Source: Thiococcus pfennigii
Lineage (GTDB): Bacteria; Pseudomonadota; Gammaproteobacteria; Chromatiales; Chromatiaceae
Direction of reading: 5' to 3'
Length of the DNA stretch: 38,349 nucleotides
Assembly (NCBI RefSeq): GCF_016583835.1
Contig: NZ_NRRW01000035.1
Coordinates: forward strand, 1-38,349
The first letter of the stretch is position 1; each line of letters starts with the position of its first letter. Positions 1 through 8,372 of this stretch are shown in pieces. The notes under the pieces are model-generated. The model was not told where the DNA came from, did no database searches, and worked only from the letters and a program-made list of their open reading frames with translations. A program made the translations under genes and the position numbers.

Positions 1-44
1 TGCCGCCAGCGTTCAATCTGAGCCAGGATCAAACTCTTCAGTTC
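1..44 (-). rRNA. rrs: 16S ribosomal RNA, 5' end only (partial)
   Basis: Read on the minus strand, the first 44 bases contain the near-universal start of bacterial 16S rRNA, including AGAGTTTGATCCTGGCTCAG and the following GATTGAACGCTGGCGGCA. By alignment with the E. coli 16S start, base 1 of the mature RNA falls near position 44. The rest of the gene lies outside the window on the low-coordinate side. Confidence 0.97.
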
Positions 45-193
45 AATTCCTTACAGCTCACCATGGCTCGCACCATGGCGCGCTCTTTCGGTCTCGGCTC
101 GACCCAACCAACCCAGAAGGTCAGCGGACCAAGCCTCGTCTGCGGCCCGTGCCGCCGACGCACCAGAGCGCCCACACAAATTACCTGAATCTA

Positions 194-204
194 CTTGTTA
201 AAGA
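194..204 (-). promoter_or_regulatory. boxA-like antitermination element in rRNA leader
   Basis: The minus strand reads TCTTTAACAAG about 150 nt upstream of the 16S start. This matches the core of the gammaproteobacterial rRNA leader boxA (GCTCTTTAACAA), which recruits NusB/S10 to make rRNA transcription termination-resistant. Position and strand fit this role. The call rests on motif similarity only. Confidence 0.6.
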
Positions 205-243
205 TCGTGTCGCGTCGCGTCTTCAGCGCCGCGAAGGCCCGCC

Positions 244-271
244 ATCTTAGCACCTCCAAACTCCCTGTCAA
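244..271 (-). promoter_or_regulatory. Predicted sigma-70 promoter of the rRNA operon
   Basis: On the minus strand a perfect -35 TTGACA (266-271) is followed by 16 nt and the -10 TAAGAT (244-249). The bases just after the -10 are GC-rich (GGCGGGCC), like the discriminator of stringently controlled rRNA promoters. The predicted start is near 237, about 190 nt before the 16S 5' end. The remaining leader up to 399 holds no gene that I can support. Confidence 0.75.
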
Positions 272-399
272 GTGCTCATTTCGCGCCGCCTCCCTCCAGC
301 GCGCCAGGCAACTCCCTCGTCGCCCAGGGCCTCCCGCCCTACCCCCGACACCGCTGCGAACCACTCAGCCCCGGGGAGCCGCTTAATCTACCGAAACCC

Positions 400-1407
400 T
401 TAGCGACTGTCTAGACCCTCGCGAAGAAATTTTTGGTCCGACAGCCAGGCCGAGAGCGCCTCGCGCGCGAGGGCGGGGCATTCCTCCTGCGGCATATGGC
501 CGCAGCCAGGCAAGACGGCCAAGGAGGCGCCCGGGATCGACGCGACCACCCGCTCGCTGTCGGACAGGGGCACGAGGCGATCTTCCGCGCCGCTCAGGAC
601 CAGGGTCGGCCGGGCGATCTCATCCAGACGGGCGCTCACCGCGACCGCATCGGTCAGCGACCGATGGAGGAGCGCCCCCCAGGCGAGGTCCCAATTGTGC
701 ACCTGCGCATGGATGCCGGACAACCTGCGACGCTCCGGGGTAATGCGCGCCGGGTCGGCATAGGAGCGCCGCAGCAGCGCGTCGCTGCGCCCGAGGGCGC
801 GCGCCAGCCAGATGCTCAAACGCGCGAACTGGGGCTGACTCGCCAGCGCCCGCGGCAGAGTCGGGCGACGCACATAGACCCAGGGGTCGAGCAGGATCAG
901 CCCCTCTATACGGTCGGGACGGGCGAGTGCGGCCTCCAGGGCCAGGGAGCCGCCGGCCGAGTTGCCGACGAGGACGGCCCGCTCCATCGCCAGCGCGTCC
1001 ATCAGGGCGAAGAGTTGCACGACGGCCGCCTCGCGCGTATAGGGGCCTGCCCCCCGCCAGTCGCTCGGCACGAGCTTCGCGCTCAGGCCGTAAGGTGGTT
1101 GGTCGTAGGCGACGACCCGCCCATGCTCGCCGAACGCCTCGAGCAGGTCGTTCCAGGTGAAGGCGTTGAAGGTGAAGCCGTGCAGCAACAGGAAATTGCT
1201 CGCCCCGGGGCCGTCCTCGCGCCCCCCGGCGAGATAGTGAAGCTCGATCCCGTCGGTCCCCTCGAAGGGGATGGTCACGAAATGGCTATCGGGTGTCGCC
1301 AACTCGTGCGGCGCGGCGAGCCCGGGCAACGGGGTCGTCGAGATGAGCATCGGCAGGCCCGCCAGGGCCAGGAAGATCGCGAGCACAACGGCGATGAAGA
1401 TCAGCAT
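400..1407 (-). CDS. Membrane-anchored alpha/beta hydrolase
   Basis: A 335-residue alpha/beta-hydrolase-fold protein of unknown substrate. Residues 1-20 form a hydrophobic membrane anchor or uncleaved signal. The oxyanion-hole HGF is at 76-78, the nucleophile elbow GNSAGG has Ser150, the acid is Asp276 in GAEDRLV and His304 is in GCGHMPQEE, so the triad is complete. The frame stays open upstream to 1764, but that extension is arginine-rich and unlike a protein. The ATG at 1407 directly precedes the hydrophobic segment and is preferred. The gene lies divergent from the men operon. MenH is also an alpha/beta hydrolase, but the membrane anchor and the lack of obvious MenH signatures argue against equating them. 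Family is sure; function is unknown. Confidence 0.85.
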   Translation of the reverse strand: MLIFIAVVLAIFLALAGLPMLISTTPLPGLAAPHELATPDSHFVTIPFEGTDGIELHYLAGGREDGPGASNFLLLHGFTFNAFTWNDLLEAFGEHGRVVAYDQPPYGLSAKLVPSDWRGAGPYTREAAVVQLFALMDALAMERAVLVGNSAGGSLALEAALARPDRIEGLILLDPWVYVRRPTLPRALASQPQFARLSIWLARALGRSDALLRRSYADPARITPERRRLSGIHAQVHNWDLAWGALLHRSLTDAVAVSARLDEIARPTLVLSGAEDRLVPLSDSERVVASIPGASLAVLPGCGHMPQEECPALAREALSAWLSDQKFLREGLDSR

Positions 1408-1572
1408 GGCAAGGGTCCGTTGGTGGTCGGGCGAGCGAGGGCGGCCGCGCCGACGAGTCCGGCCTGCCCCCACGCGGCGGGCACGGCGGCGGCGAACACC
1501 ACCTCGCGATTCTCGCAGACCTCCCCGGCGAGGCCCAGATGGAAGCCAGGTGCGTAGACGCCGCCGCGCTGA
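1401..1572 (-). pseudogene. Possible C-terminal remnant of a ROK-family kinase
   Basis: In a minus-strand frame different from the hydrolase, about 55 residues end with VVFAAAVPAAWGQAGLVGAA, which resembles the C-terminus of ROK sugar kinases and regulators (typically VPAALGDDAGVIGAA). The frame stops with a TGA at 1401-1403, overlapping the hydrolase start as ATGCTGA, an arrangement typical of translationally coupled genes. No ROK ATP-binding or zinc motif is visible upstream in any frame, so if real this is a decayed gene end. The resemblance is short and could be chance. Confidence 0.25.
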
Positions 1573-1817
1573 GGACACCTGACCATCGTTGCGCTCGCGC
1601 CGAGGAGGCATACGCTCGACCCGCACCAACGCCCGGAACTGACCGGTTCCCCGGCCTCTTGCGAGGTGGACGAACGGTTGCCGGTCGATCCTCCGCGGGG
1701 TGCGCCGGGGACTCCCCGCAAGGGGGCATCGAGTCGGCGCCGCCCGGGCCCGTACCCGTGCCAATCTGTGGGCGGCCGACTGCGCGCCGCTGGGGCCGGC
1801 TTGCCGGCGATTGGCCG

Positions 1818-1844
1818 CCCCGATCGCCCGCCCCGATCGCCCGC
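1818..1844. repeat. Two-copy direct repeat of about 14 bp
   Basis: The unit CCCCGATCGCCCGC occurs twice with almost no spacing in the hydrolase-menF intergenic region. It contains CGATCG palindromic cores. No function is evident. Confidence 0.5.
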
Positions 1845-1977
1845 AAGCAGGCGCCTACCGGCGCAGGCGACGCCGGCGGAGTCCGCCGGTACGCCTCGTC
1901 TACATCCCCCGCTGATTCAGAACCGATCCGTCCTGCACCAACGCCGATGGATTGGCGGATAGGGGGCCGATTTGTCG

Positions 1978-1983
1978 TATTAT
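1978..1983 (+). promoter_or_regulatory. Possible -10 box (TATTAT) for the men operon
   Basis: TATTAT is the best AT-rich hexamer in the region upstream of menF. The nearest -35-like sequence is TTGGCG at 1952-1957, but the 20-nt spacing is longer than usual. If it is used, the men mRNA would carry a leader of roughly 240 nt. Confidence 0.3.
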
Positions 1984-2227
1984 GCGCGATTCAATGTTCA
2001 GATCACCGCGCCGGCCTTTCCGAATAGATGGCAGGAAGGTCGCTCGCCTCGGGGACGCCACCGCGACGCGCGCCCGAACCGACACGGCATCTGGACGATC
2101 GCAACCTCGAAAGGCCGCCCCCGGGTGTGACCTTTCGCGACCGGGTATGCACGCCCCGCACGAGCCCCTCGCTCGTTCGATGGGCCGCCGAGAAAACCGC
2201 TCGCACCGAGATCGCTGCCAACCTGAA

Positions 2228-3622
2228 ATGCTCGCGCCAACCGAAGCCCTGGAGCACCTGACAGAGCGCCTCGCCGACGCCATCGCACGCCTGCCCCTGG
2301 CGCGCCGCGATGGGCTCGCCTCCCTCGTCTTGGAGCTACCCCGCGTGCCGCCGCTCGCCCCCACCCTCGGCGGCCCCCAGTTTCAGTTCGCGCACCGCGA
2401 CCACAAGCGGTTGCACGCCGGCTACGGGGTCGCGGCAGAATGGCGCGCCGCCGGACCCGCGCGACTCGCGACCTTGCGCGAACAGGCCCGGCGCCTGCGC
2501 TCGGAATGGCACCAGATCGACGTCGACGAGACCGGATTGCAGGGCTTCGCGATGCTCGGCTTCGCCGCCTCCCCGCTGGCCCCGGCGAAGGGCGCGGAGC
2601 CCGACGAACCACCCAATGCCCTGCTCTGGGTCCCGGAGCTCGCGCTGCACGGTCACGATGACCAAGGGGCGCTGGTGCTAACGACCCGCCTGCCCGCGAC
2701 AGGCGACGCGCTGCTCGCGCGCTGGCGGGGCTGGCTCGAGCGCCTCGCCCCGGCCCTCGCCGATCCGCAACCGCCGACCACCCGGGCACCGGTCGCGCTC
2801 GCGCGGTGCGACAACGCACCCGACGTCGCCGGCTGGGAGCGGCTCGTCGAGGCCGCCCTGGCGGAGATCGCCGCGGGGCGCCTCGCGAAGGCCGTCGTCT
2901 CGCGCCGGCTCCGCGTCGCGGCCGCCGACCCCTTCGATCTCGACCGCCTGATGTCCGCCCTCGGCGAGCTGTTTCCCTCCTGCCAGCTCGTCCATCTGCG
3001 ACGAGACGAGACGAGCTTCGTCGCCGCCACCCCGGAGCGACTCCTGACGCAGCGCGGCGACGAGGTCGAGGTCGACGCGATCGCCGGCACCGTGGCCCGC
3101 GCCGCCGATCCGGGGCGCGATGCGGCCCTGGCCGAGGCGCTGCTCGCCTCCACCAAGGACCGTCACGAACACGACCTGGTCATCGAGGCCGTGCGCGAGG
3201 CCCTCGGTCACTGCGCCGACGAGATCCGCGTCCCCCCCAGCCCGACCATCATGCAACTGCGCAACGCCCAGCACCTCTGGAGCCCGGTGCGCGCCAGGCT
3301 GCACCCGGACAGCGACGTCTTCCGCCTCGCCGAGCTGCTGCACCCGACCCCGGCGACGAACGGCGAGCCGCGGGCCGCGGCCAGCGCCTGGCTGCGCGAG
3401 GCCGAGCCGTTCGAGCGCGGCTGGTACACGGGCGCCGCCGGCATCGTCGCCCCGGACCTGACCGGCGAGCTCTGGGTGCTGCTGCGCTGCGCCCGCCTGC
3501 GCGAGGCGACTGCCGACCTCTACGCGGGGGCGGGCATCGTCGCGGGCTCGGATCCCCTCTGCGAGTGGCAGGAGACCGAGGACAAGCTCGCGGCCATGCT
3601 GACGGCGTTGCGATTCGCGTGA
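2228..3622 (+). CDS. menF: Isochorismate synthase MenF
   Basis: Converts chorismate to isochorismate, the first committed step of menaquinone synthesis. The 464-residue product has the chorismate-utilising fold in its C-terminal half: catalytic-base Lys221 in AKAVVSR, the isochorismate-synthase signature AIAGT at 284-288 (where PabB-type enzymes carry PIKGT), HPTPATNG, and the terminal GAGIVAGSDPLCEWQETE segment. E. coli MenF is about 430 residues. The ATG at 2228 is chosen because the frame upstream is arginine-rich and unlike protein; an ATG at 2150 is an alternative, and neither has a strong ribosome site. The stop overlaps the menD start by four bases. First gene of the operon. Confidence 0.93.
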   Translation: MLAPTEALEHLTERLADAIARLPLARRDGLASLVLELPRVPPLAPTLGGPQFQFAHRDHKRLHAGYGVAAEWRAAGPARLATLREQARRLRSEWHQIDVDETGLQGFAMLGFAASPLAPAKGAEPDEPPNALLWVPELALHGHDDQGALVLTTRLPATGDALLARWRGWLERLAPALADPQPPTTRAPVALARCDNAPDVAGWERLVEAALAEIAAGRLAKAVVSRRLRVAAADPFDLDRLMSALGELFPSCQLVHLRRDETSFVAATPERLLTQRGDEVEVDAIAGTVARAADPGRDAALAEALLASTKDRHEHDLVIEAVREALGHCADEIRVPPSPTIMQLRNAQHLWSPVRARLHPDSDVFRLAELLHPTPATNGEPRAAASAWLREAEPFERGWYTGAAGIVAPDLTGELWVLLRCARLREATADLYAGAGIVAGSDPLCEWQETEDKLAAMLTALRFA

Positions 3623-5337
3623 GCGCGGGCACGCCGACCGATCAGGCCTGCGTCAATCTGCGCTGGTCCCTGGCCCTCCTCGATGGCCTCGTCCACGGCG
3701 GGATGCGCGACCTGATACTCTCCCCCGGCTCGCGCTCGACGCCGCTCGTGCTGGCCGCGACCCGCGAACCGGACCTGACCCTGACAGCGATCGTCGACGA
3801 ACGCAGCGCCGGCTTCTTCGCGCTCGGACTGGCGCGCGCCACGCGCCGCCCGGTCGGGCTCCTCTGCACCTCGGGCAGCGCCGCGGCCCACTGGCTGCCG
3901 GCCGTGATCGAGGCGGCCGAATGGGGCGTGCCGTTGATCCTGCTCTCGGCCGACCGACCGCCCGAGCTGCATGGCTGGGGCGCCAACCAGACGATCGAGC
4001 AGTCCGATCTGTTCGCCGGCTTCGTGCGCGAGCGCCATGACCCGGGCCCAGCCGTGGCCGCCCCGGCGGCCCTCAAGGCGCTACGCGCGCTCGGCGCCCG
4101 TGCCGCGGCGGTCGCCGGCGGACGCCGCCCCGGGCCAGTGCATATCAATCTGCCACTGCGCGAACCGCTGGTTCCGGGCCCGGACTGCACGGCCGCCCCG
4201 ATCGCCGGCGCGACGGCACCGACGCCGCCCGCCGAGACGCACTGGGACGACCCGCCAAATCCCGCCGACCTGTCGCGGCTGGTCGCCGGGCACGGCCTCA
4301 TCTGCTGCGGCCCCGGCGACCATGATCAGCGCACCGCCGAGGCCCTGCACCGGTGCGCCACGGCGCTGGCCCTGCCGGTCCTCGTCGACCCCCTGTCCGG
4401 CCTGCGTTTCGGCCTTGGGGCCAAAACACGGATCGCCCGCTACGACAGCCTGCTGCGCAATGCCACGGCCGCCGCCCGACTGCGCCCCGACTGGGTCATC
4501 CGGCTCGGCCGGGCACCGGTCTCCAAGACCCTCAACGCATGGCTGGCCGGGGTCCCGACGATCCTCGTCGATCCGGCCGAGCGTTGGTGCGACCCGACCC
4601 ACGACGCCCGGCTCCAGATCGGCGCCCGCCCCGAGCGCTTCCTGGCCTGGCTCGCCGAGGCCGGCCTCGTGACCGCGGCCCCGGACTGGCTCGCGCGCTG
4701 GCAGGCCAGCGAGCGGCACGTCGCCGCGCTCGCCGAGGCCCATCTCGCCGAGGCGCCCTGGGGGGAGGCCCACCTGATTCGCACCCTGGTCGCCGAGTTG
4801 CCGGCCGGCGACGCCCTGTTCTGCGCCAACTCGTTGCCGATCCGCCAGCTCGACACCTGGTCGGGCACCCGCACCGCGCCGCTGGCCATCTTCGGCAATC
4901 GCGGCGCGAGCGGCATCGACGGGCAGGCCTCGACCCTCGCCGGCCTCAACGCCGCCGGCCTGCCGACCTGGGGCCTGCTCGGCGACCTATCGCTGTGCCA
5001 CGACCTGAGCGGCCTGCTGCTCGGCCAACGGTTCGCGCGCCCCCTGCTAGTCATCAACAATGGTGGGGGCCGCATCTTCGACTACCTGCCGCAGCGCGCG
5101 CTGCCCGAGCTCGCCGCCTACTGGCGCACGCCGCTGGCGCTCGACCTCGGCGACCTGGCCCGCACGTTTGGGCTGGCGTACCAGTGCATCGAGGACGACG
5201 CCGGTCTGGGCCAGGTCCTCGCCGCAGCGCGCCGCGGCGACGGCCGCGGCCTCGTCGAGGTGCGCGTCGATGCCGCCCGCAGCCAGGCGCACCAAGAGGC
5301 ATTCTGGCGGCGCATCGCCGAACAGGCGGCCCCGTGA
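3619..5337 (+). CDS. menD: SEPHCHC synthase MenD
   Basis: Thiamine-diphosphate enzyme that joins isochorismate and 2-oxoglutarate to give 2-succinyl-5-enolpyruvyl-6-hydroxy-3-cyclohexene-1-carboxylate. The 572-residue product is near the family length (E. coli 556). Visible signatures are ILSPGSRSTPL near the N-terminus, TSGSAAAHWLPAVIEA, FGNRGASGIDGQASTLAG, the ThDP/Mg segment GDLSLCHDLSGLL and VINNGGGRIFDYLPQ. It starts at a GTG inside the last codons of menF (GTGA overlap), which implies translational coupling. menB follows after 114 bp. Confidence 0.95.
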   Translation: MSAGTPTDQACVNLRWSLALLDGLVHGGMRDLILSPGSRSTPLVLAATREPDLTLTAIVDERSAGFFALGLARATRRPVGLLCTSGSAAAHWLPAVIEAAEWGVPLILLSADRPPELHGWGANQTIEQSDLFAGFVRERHDPGPAVAAPAALKALRALGARAAAVAGGRRPGPVHINLPLREPLVPGPDCTAAPIAGATAPTPPAETHWDDPPNPADLSRLVAGHGLICCGPGDHDQRTAEALHRCATALALPVLVDPLSGLRFGLGAKTRIARYDSLLRNATAAARLRPDWVIRLGRAPVSKTLNAWLAGVPTILVDPAERWCDPTHDARLQIGARPERFLAWLAEAGLVTAAPDWLARWQASERHVAALAEAHLAEAPWGEAHLIRTLVAELPAGDALFCANSLPIRQLDTWSGTRTAPLAIFGNRGASGIDGQASTLAGLNAAGLPTWGLLGDLSLCHDLSGLLLGQRFARPLLVINNGGGRIFDYLPQRALPELAAYWRTPLALDLGDLARTFGLAYQCIEDDAGLGQVLAAARRGDGRGLVEVRVDAARSQAHQEAFWRRIAEQAAP

Positions 5338-5451
5338 CCGCGGCGACGCTGGCCAAACCGGCCGCCGCGCTCGAAAATGGGCCTTCGAGCGCCGTGCCCC
5401 GCGCCGCCGGGCAGGGCGCGCCAACATCCAGCCAATCGAGGTAAGCATCCG

Positions 5452-6315
5452 GTGCAGCCTTCAGACCAGGGATCCTCCGCCGCCGCCACCCGGGCCATCG
5501 CCTGGGAGACCCCCGCCGACCTGCCCTTCGAGGACATCCTCTACCACCAGGCCGAGGGGATCGCGAAGATCACGATCAACCGCCCGGAGGTCCGCAACGC
5601 CTTCCGCCCGGAGACGGTGCGCGAGCTGATCGAGGCCTTCCATCGCGCCCACATGGACCCGCAGATCGGCGTCATCGTCCTGACCGGGGCCGGCGATCTC
5701 GCCTTCTGCTCGGGCGGCGATCAGCGCGTCCGCGGCGACGAGGGCTACCGCGATGGCGCCGGCATGCAGCACCTGAACGTCCTGGAGCTCCAGCGCCAGA
5801 TCCGCACGCTACCGAAGCCCGTCGTCGCGATGGTCGCCGGCTACGCGATCGGCGGCGGCCACGTCCTGCACCTGATCTGCGACCTGAGCATCGCCGCCGA
5901 CAACGCCCGCTTCGGCCAGACCGGCCCGCGCGTCGGCAGTTTCGATGCCGGCTTCGGCGCCGGGCTCCTGGCGCGCACGGTCGGGCTCAAGAAGGCGAAG
6001 GAGATCTGGCTGCTGTGCCGCCAGTACGACGCCCAGGAGGCCCTGGCGATGGGGCTCGTCAATACCGTGGTCCCGCTGCGCGAACTGGAGGCGGTCACCG
6101 TCGCCTGGTGCCGCGAGATGCTGAAGCTCTCGCCGACGGCGCTGCGCGTGCTGAAGTCGGCCTTCAACGCCGACACCGACGGCCTGGCCGGGATCCAGGA
6201 GCTGGCCGGCAATACCACGGCCCTCTTCTATCAGACGGCCGAGGGCCGCGAGGGCCGCGACGCCTTCCTCGAGAAGCGGGCACCCGATTTCCAGAAGTTC
6301 CCGCGGCGGCCCTAG
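5452..6315 (+). CDS. menB: 1,4-dihydroxy-2-naphthoyl-CoA synthase MenB
   Basis: Crotonase-family enzyme that closes the naphthoquinone ring on o-succinylbenzoyl-CoA. The 287-residue product (E. coli 285) contains SGGDQ at 87-91, [22 protein letters not shown] and [24 protein letters not shown] at 156-158 marks a type I, bicarbonate-dependent MenB; type II enzymes carry Asp in place of this glycine. The GTG start at 5452 is preferred because GAGGTAA lies about 8 nt upstream and the length then fits the family; the frame is open further upstream. The menA start is three bases beyond the stop. Confidence 0.95.
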   Translation: MQPSDQGSSAAATRAIAWETPADLPFEDILYHQAEGIAKITINRPEVRNAFRPETVRELIEAFHRAHMDPQIGVIVLTGAGDLAFCSGGDQRVRGDEGYRDGAGMQHLNVLELQRQIRTLPKPVVAMVAGYAIGGGHVLHLICDLSIAADNARFGQTGPRVGSFDAGFGAGLLARTVGLKKAKEIWLLCRQYDAQEALAMGLVNTVVPLRELEAVTVAWCREMLKLSPTALRVLKSAFNADTDGLAGIQELAGNTTALFYQTAEGREGRDAFLEKRAPDFQKFPRRP

Positions 6316-6317
6316 CC

Positions 6318-7211
6318 GTGTCGGCGCCTGCCCAGGCCCTCGGCCACTGGATCGCGGCGGCGCGCCCGAAGACGCTGCCGCTCGCGGTCGCGCCCGTCGT
6401 CGCGGGCATCGCCCTGGCCGTCGCCGAGACCGGCCAGCTGGCCCTCGTCACCGCCATCGTGACCCTGCTCGCGGCCGTCGCGATCCAGATCGGGACCAAC
6501 CTGCACAACGACGCCGCGGACTTCGAGCGCGGCACCGACACGGCCGAGCGCGTCGGCCCCCCGCGGGCCACGGCCCAGGGCTGGCTCAGCGTCCGCCAGG
6601 TCAAGACCGCCGCCCATCTGGCCTTCCTGAGCGCGTTCATCCTCGGCCTGATCCTCGCTTGGCGCGGCGGCCTGCCGATCTTGCTGCTCGGGCTCGCCGC
6701 GCTCGCCTCCGGCTACGCCTACACGGGCGGACCGCGGCCGATCGCCTATGGTCCGTTCGGCGAACTCTTCGTCCTCGCCTTCTTCGGCATCGCCGCCGTC
6801 GCCGGGACCTTTTACCTCCAGACGCTGGCGCTAACCCAGGCGCCGCTCGCCGTCGGGCTGGCCCTCGGACTGCCGGCGGCGGCCGTGCTCATGCTCAACA
6901 ACTACCGCGACCTGGAGACCGACCGGCGCGCCGGTCGGCGTACCCTCGCGCACTATCTAGGACAGGCCGGCTCGCGGGCGGCCTTCGCGGCCCTGCTGCT
7001 CGCCCCCGTGCCGGTCCTCTTCGCGGTCGACCTACCGGGCCGCGCCTGGCCGCTGCTCGCCGCGCTGCCGCTCGCGATCCCGCTGATCGCGCCACTGTAC
7101 CGCGGCGCCAAAGGGACCGAGCTCAACGCCCTGCTCGGGCGGACCGGGCGCTACCAGGTGGCGCTCGTGCTCCTGCTCTCGATCGGACTCGCCTTGCCCA
7201 CGGGCGAATGA
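6318..7211 (+). CDS. menA: 1,4-dihydroxy-2-naphthoate polyprenyltransferase MenA
   Basis: Integral-membrane UbiA-family prenyltransferase that attaches the isoprenoid tail to DHNA, giving demethylmenaquinone. The 297-residue product has ARPKTLP near the N-terminus, the first prenyl-diphosphate/Mg motif as NLHNDAADFERGTD, and the second as NNYRDLETDRRAGRRTLA. Both fit the MenA subgroup. There are about eight or nine hydrophobic segments. The GTG at 6318 starts immediately after menB and gives the usual length (E. coli 308). The stop overlaps the menC ATG (ATGA), so the genes are likely translationally coupled. Confidence 0.94.
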   Translation: MSAPAQALGHWIAAARPKTLPLAVAPVVAGIALAVAETGQLALVTAIVTLLAAVAIQIGTNLHNDAADFERGTDTAERVGPPRATAQGWLSVRQVKTAAHLAFLSAFILGLILAWRGGLPILLLGLAALASGYAYTGGPRPIAYGPFGELFVLAFFGIAAVAGTFYLQTLALTQAPLAVGLALGLPAAAVLMLNNYRDLETDRRAGRRTLAHYLGQAGSRAAFAALLLAPVPVLFAVDLPGRAWPLLAALPLAIPLIAPLYRGAKGTELNALLGRTGRYQVALVLLLSIGLALPTGE

Positions 7212-8326
7212 TCGCCGGCTGCGACCTCCTACCGTATCGGCTGGCCTTGGGCCAGCCGTGGCGGAGCGCCCGCGGCGAGCTGGCCGAGCGGCGCGGCTGG
7301 CTGGTCCGGATCGCCGCCGGCGACTGGACCGGTTTCGGCGACTGCGCGCCGCTGCCGACCGCCGGCACCGAGCCGCCGGCGCGCGCCGCCGCCGCCCTCG
7401 CCCACTGGCGGACCGACCTCGCCGGGCGTTCGCCCGAAGAGGCGCTAGCGCGGCTCGCCGCCGACCCGATGCCGGCCCCGGCCGCCCGCTGCGCGATCGA
7501 GTGTGCGCTGCTCGACCTGCTGACGCAGGCGCGCGGCCTTCCGCTGCGCACCTGGCTGGCGCCGGGGGCGGCGGACCGGGTGGCCGTCAACGCGATGTTG
7601 GGGGGGCTCGGCACGATCGCCCCCGAGGCGGTCGCGGCCGCCTGCCGGGCCGGCTTTCGGGTGCTGAAGGTGAAGGTCGGCCTCGCCGCGCCGGCCTTGG
7701 AACTGACGCGCTTGACGGCGCTGGCCGCCGCGCTGCCGCCAGCGGTCGGGCTGCGCCTCGATGCCAACGGGGCCTGGGACCCGACCGAGGCGGCGCGGTT
7801 CATCGACGGCGTCGCGGCCCTGCCGATCGAGGCGATCGAAGAACCGCTGCGCACGCCGCGCGTGGCCGACCTGCGGGCCTTGCAGGCCCGCGCACCCTTT
7901 CCACTCGCGCTCGATGAATCACTGCACGACCCCGACCTCCACGCGGCCCTGGTCGGCGATCCGGGCGCACTGCCGGTGCGCCGCCTGGTCTTGAAGCCCG
8001 CGGCCATCGGCGGTCTGCGCGCGACCCTGGTCCTCGCCGAGCGCGCGATCGCCGCCGGCCTGGAGGTCATCGTCACGAGCCTGATCGAGTCGGCGGCCGG
8101 GCTCTGGCCGACCGTCCAGCTCGCCGCCGCCCTGCCGAATCAACCGCCGCACGGCCTGGCGACGGCCGCCTGGCTGCGCCGCGACCTCGGCGAGGCGCCG
8201 GCCGTCACGGGCGGCGCGATCGCACTGCCCGAGCGGGCCGGCAGCGGCTTTCGGCCATCGGCCGAGACGCGCGAGGCACCGCCAGGGCAGGAACTGGGGC
8301 GGGAACTGGGGCAGGAAACGGGCTAG
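7208..8326 (+). CDS. menC: o-succinylbenzoate synthase MenC
   Basis: Enolase-superfamily dehydratase converting SHCHC to o-succinylbenzoate. The 372-residue product shows the full active-site set: KVK at 154-156, metal ligands Asp185 (LDAN), Glu in EEP at 211-213 and Asp236 (LDES), and Lys263 in VLKPAAIGG. It is somewhat longer than E. coli MenC (about 320), with a low-complexity C-terminal tail rich in Glu, Gly and Gln, including the repeated GQELGRELGQE. It is the last gene of the operon, starts at ATGA overlapping menA, and faces malQ with 46 bp between. No menE or menH follows. Confidence 0.93.
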   Translation: MIAGCDLLPYRLALGQPWRSARGELAERRGWLVRIAAGDWTGFGDCAPLPTAGTEPPARAAAALAHWRTDLAGRSPEEALARLAADPMPAPAARCAIECALLDLLTQARGLPLRTWLAPGAADRVAVNAMLGGLGTIAPEAVAAACRAGFRVLKVKVGLAAPALELTRLTALAAALPPAVGLRLDANGAWDPTEAARFIDGVAALPIEAIEEPLRTPRVADLRALQARAPFPLALDESLHDPDLHAALVGDPGALPVRRLVLKPAAIGGLRATLVLAERAIAAGLEVIVTSLIESAAGLWPTVQLAAALPNQPPHGLATAAWLRRDLGEAPAVTGGAIALPERAGSGFRPSAETREAPPGQELGRELGQETG

Positions 8327-8372
8327 GCCGACCCGCCAGCGACGGCGACGGACAACGCGGCGGGCGATCGCA

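Larger units (their letters stand above)
1408..2227. other. 820-bp region between the divergent hydrolase gene and menF
   Basis: No convincing complete gene is present. All open frames here are arginine/proline-rich shadows of GC-rich DNA. The segment holds the possible ROK remnant at its low end, a short direct repeat near 1818-1844 and a possible men promoter near 1978. Confidence 0.6.

Noticed and set aside
1408-1764. N-terminal extension of the alpha/beta hydrolase frame
   Set aside because: The extra 119 residues are arginine-rich low complexity, and the ATG at 1407 directly precedes a hydrophobic anchor.
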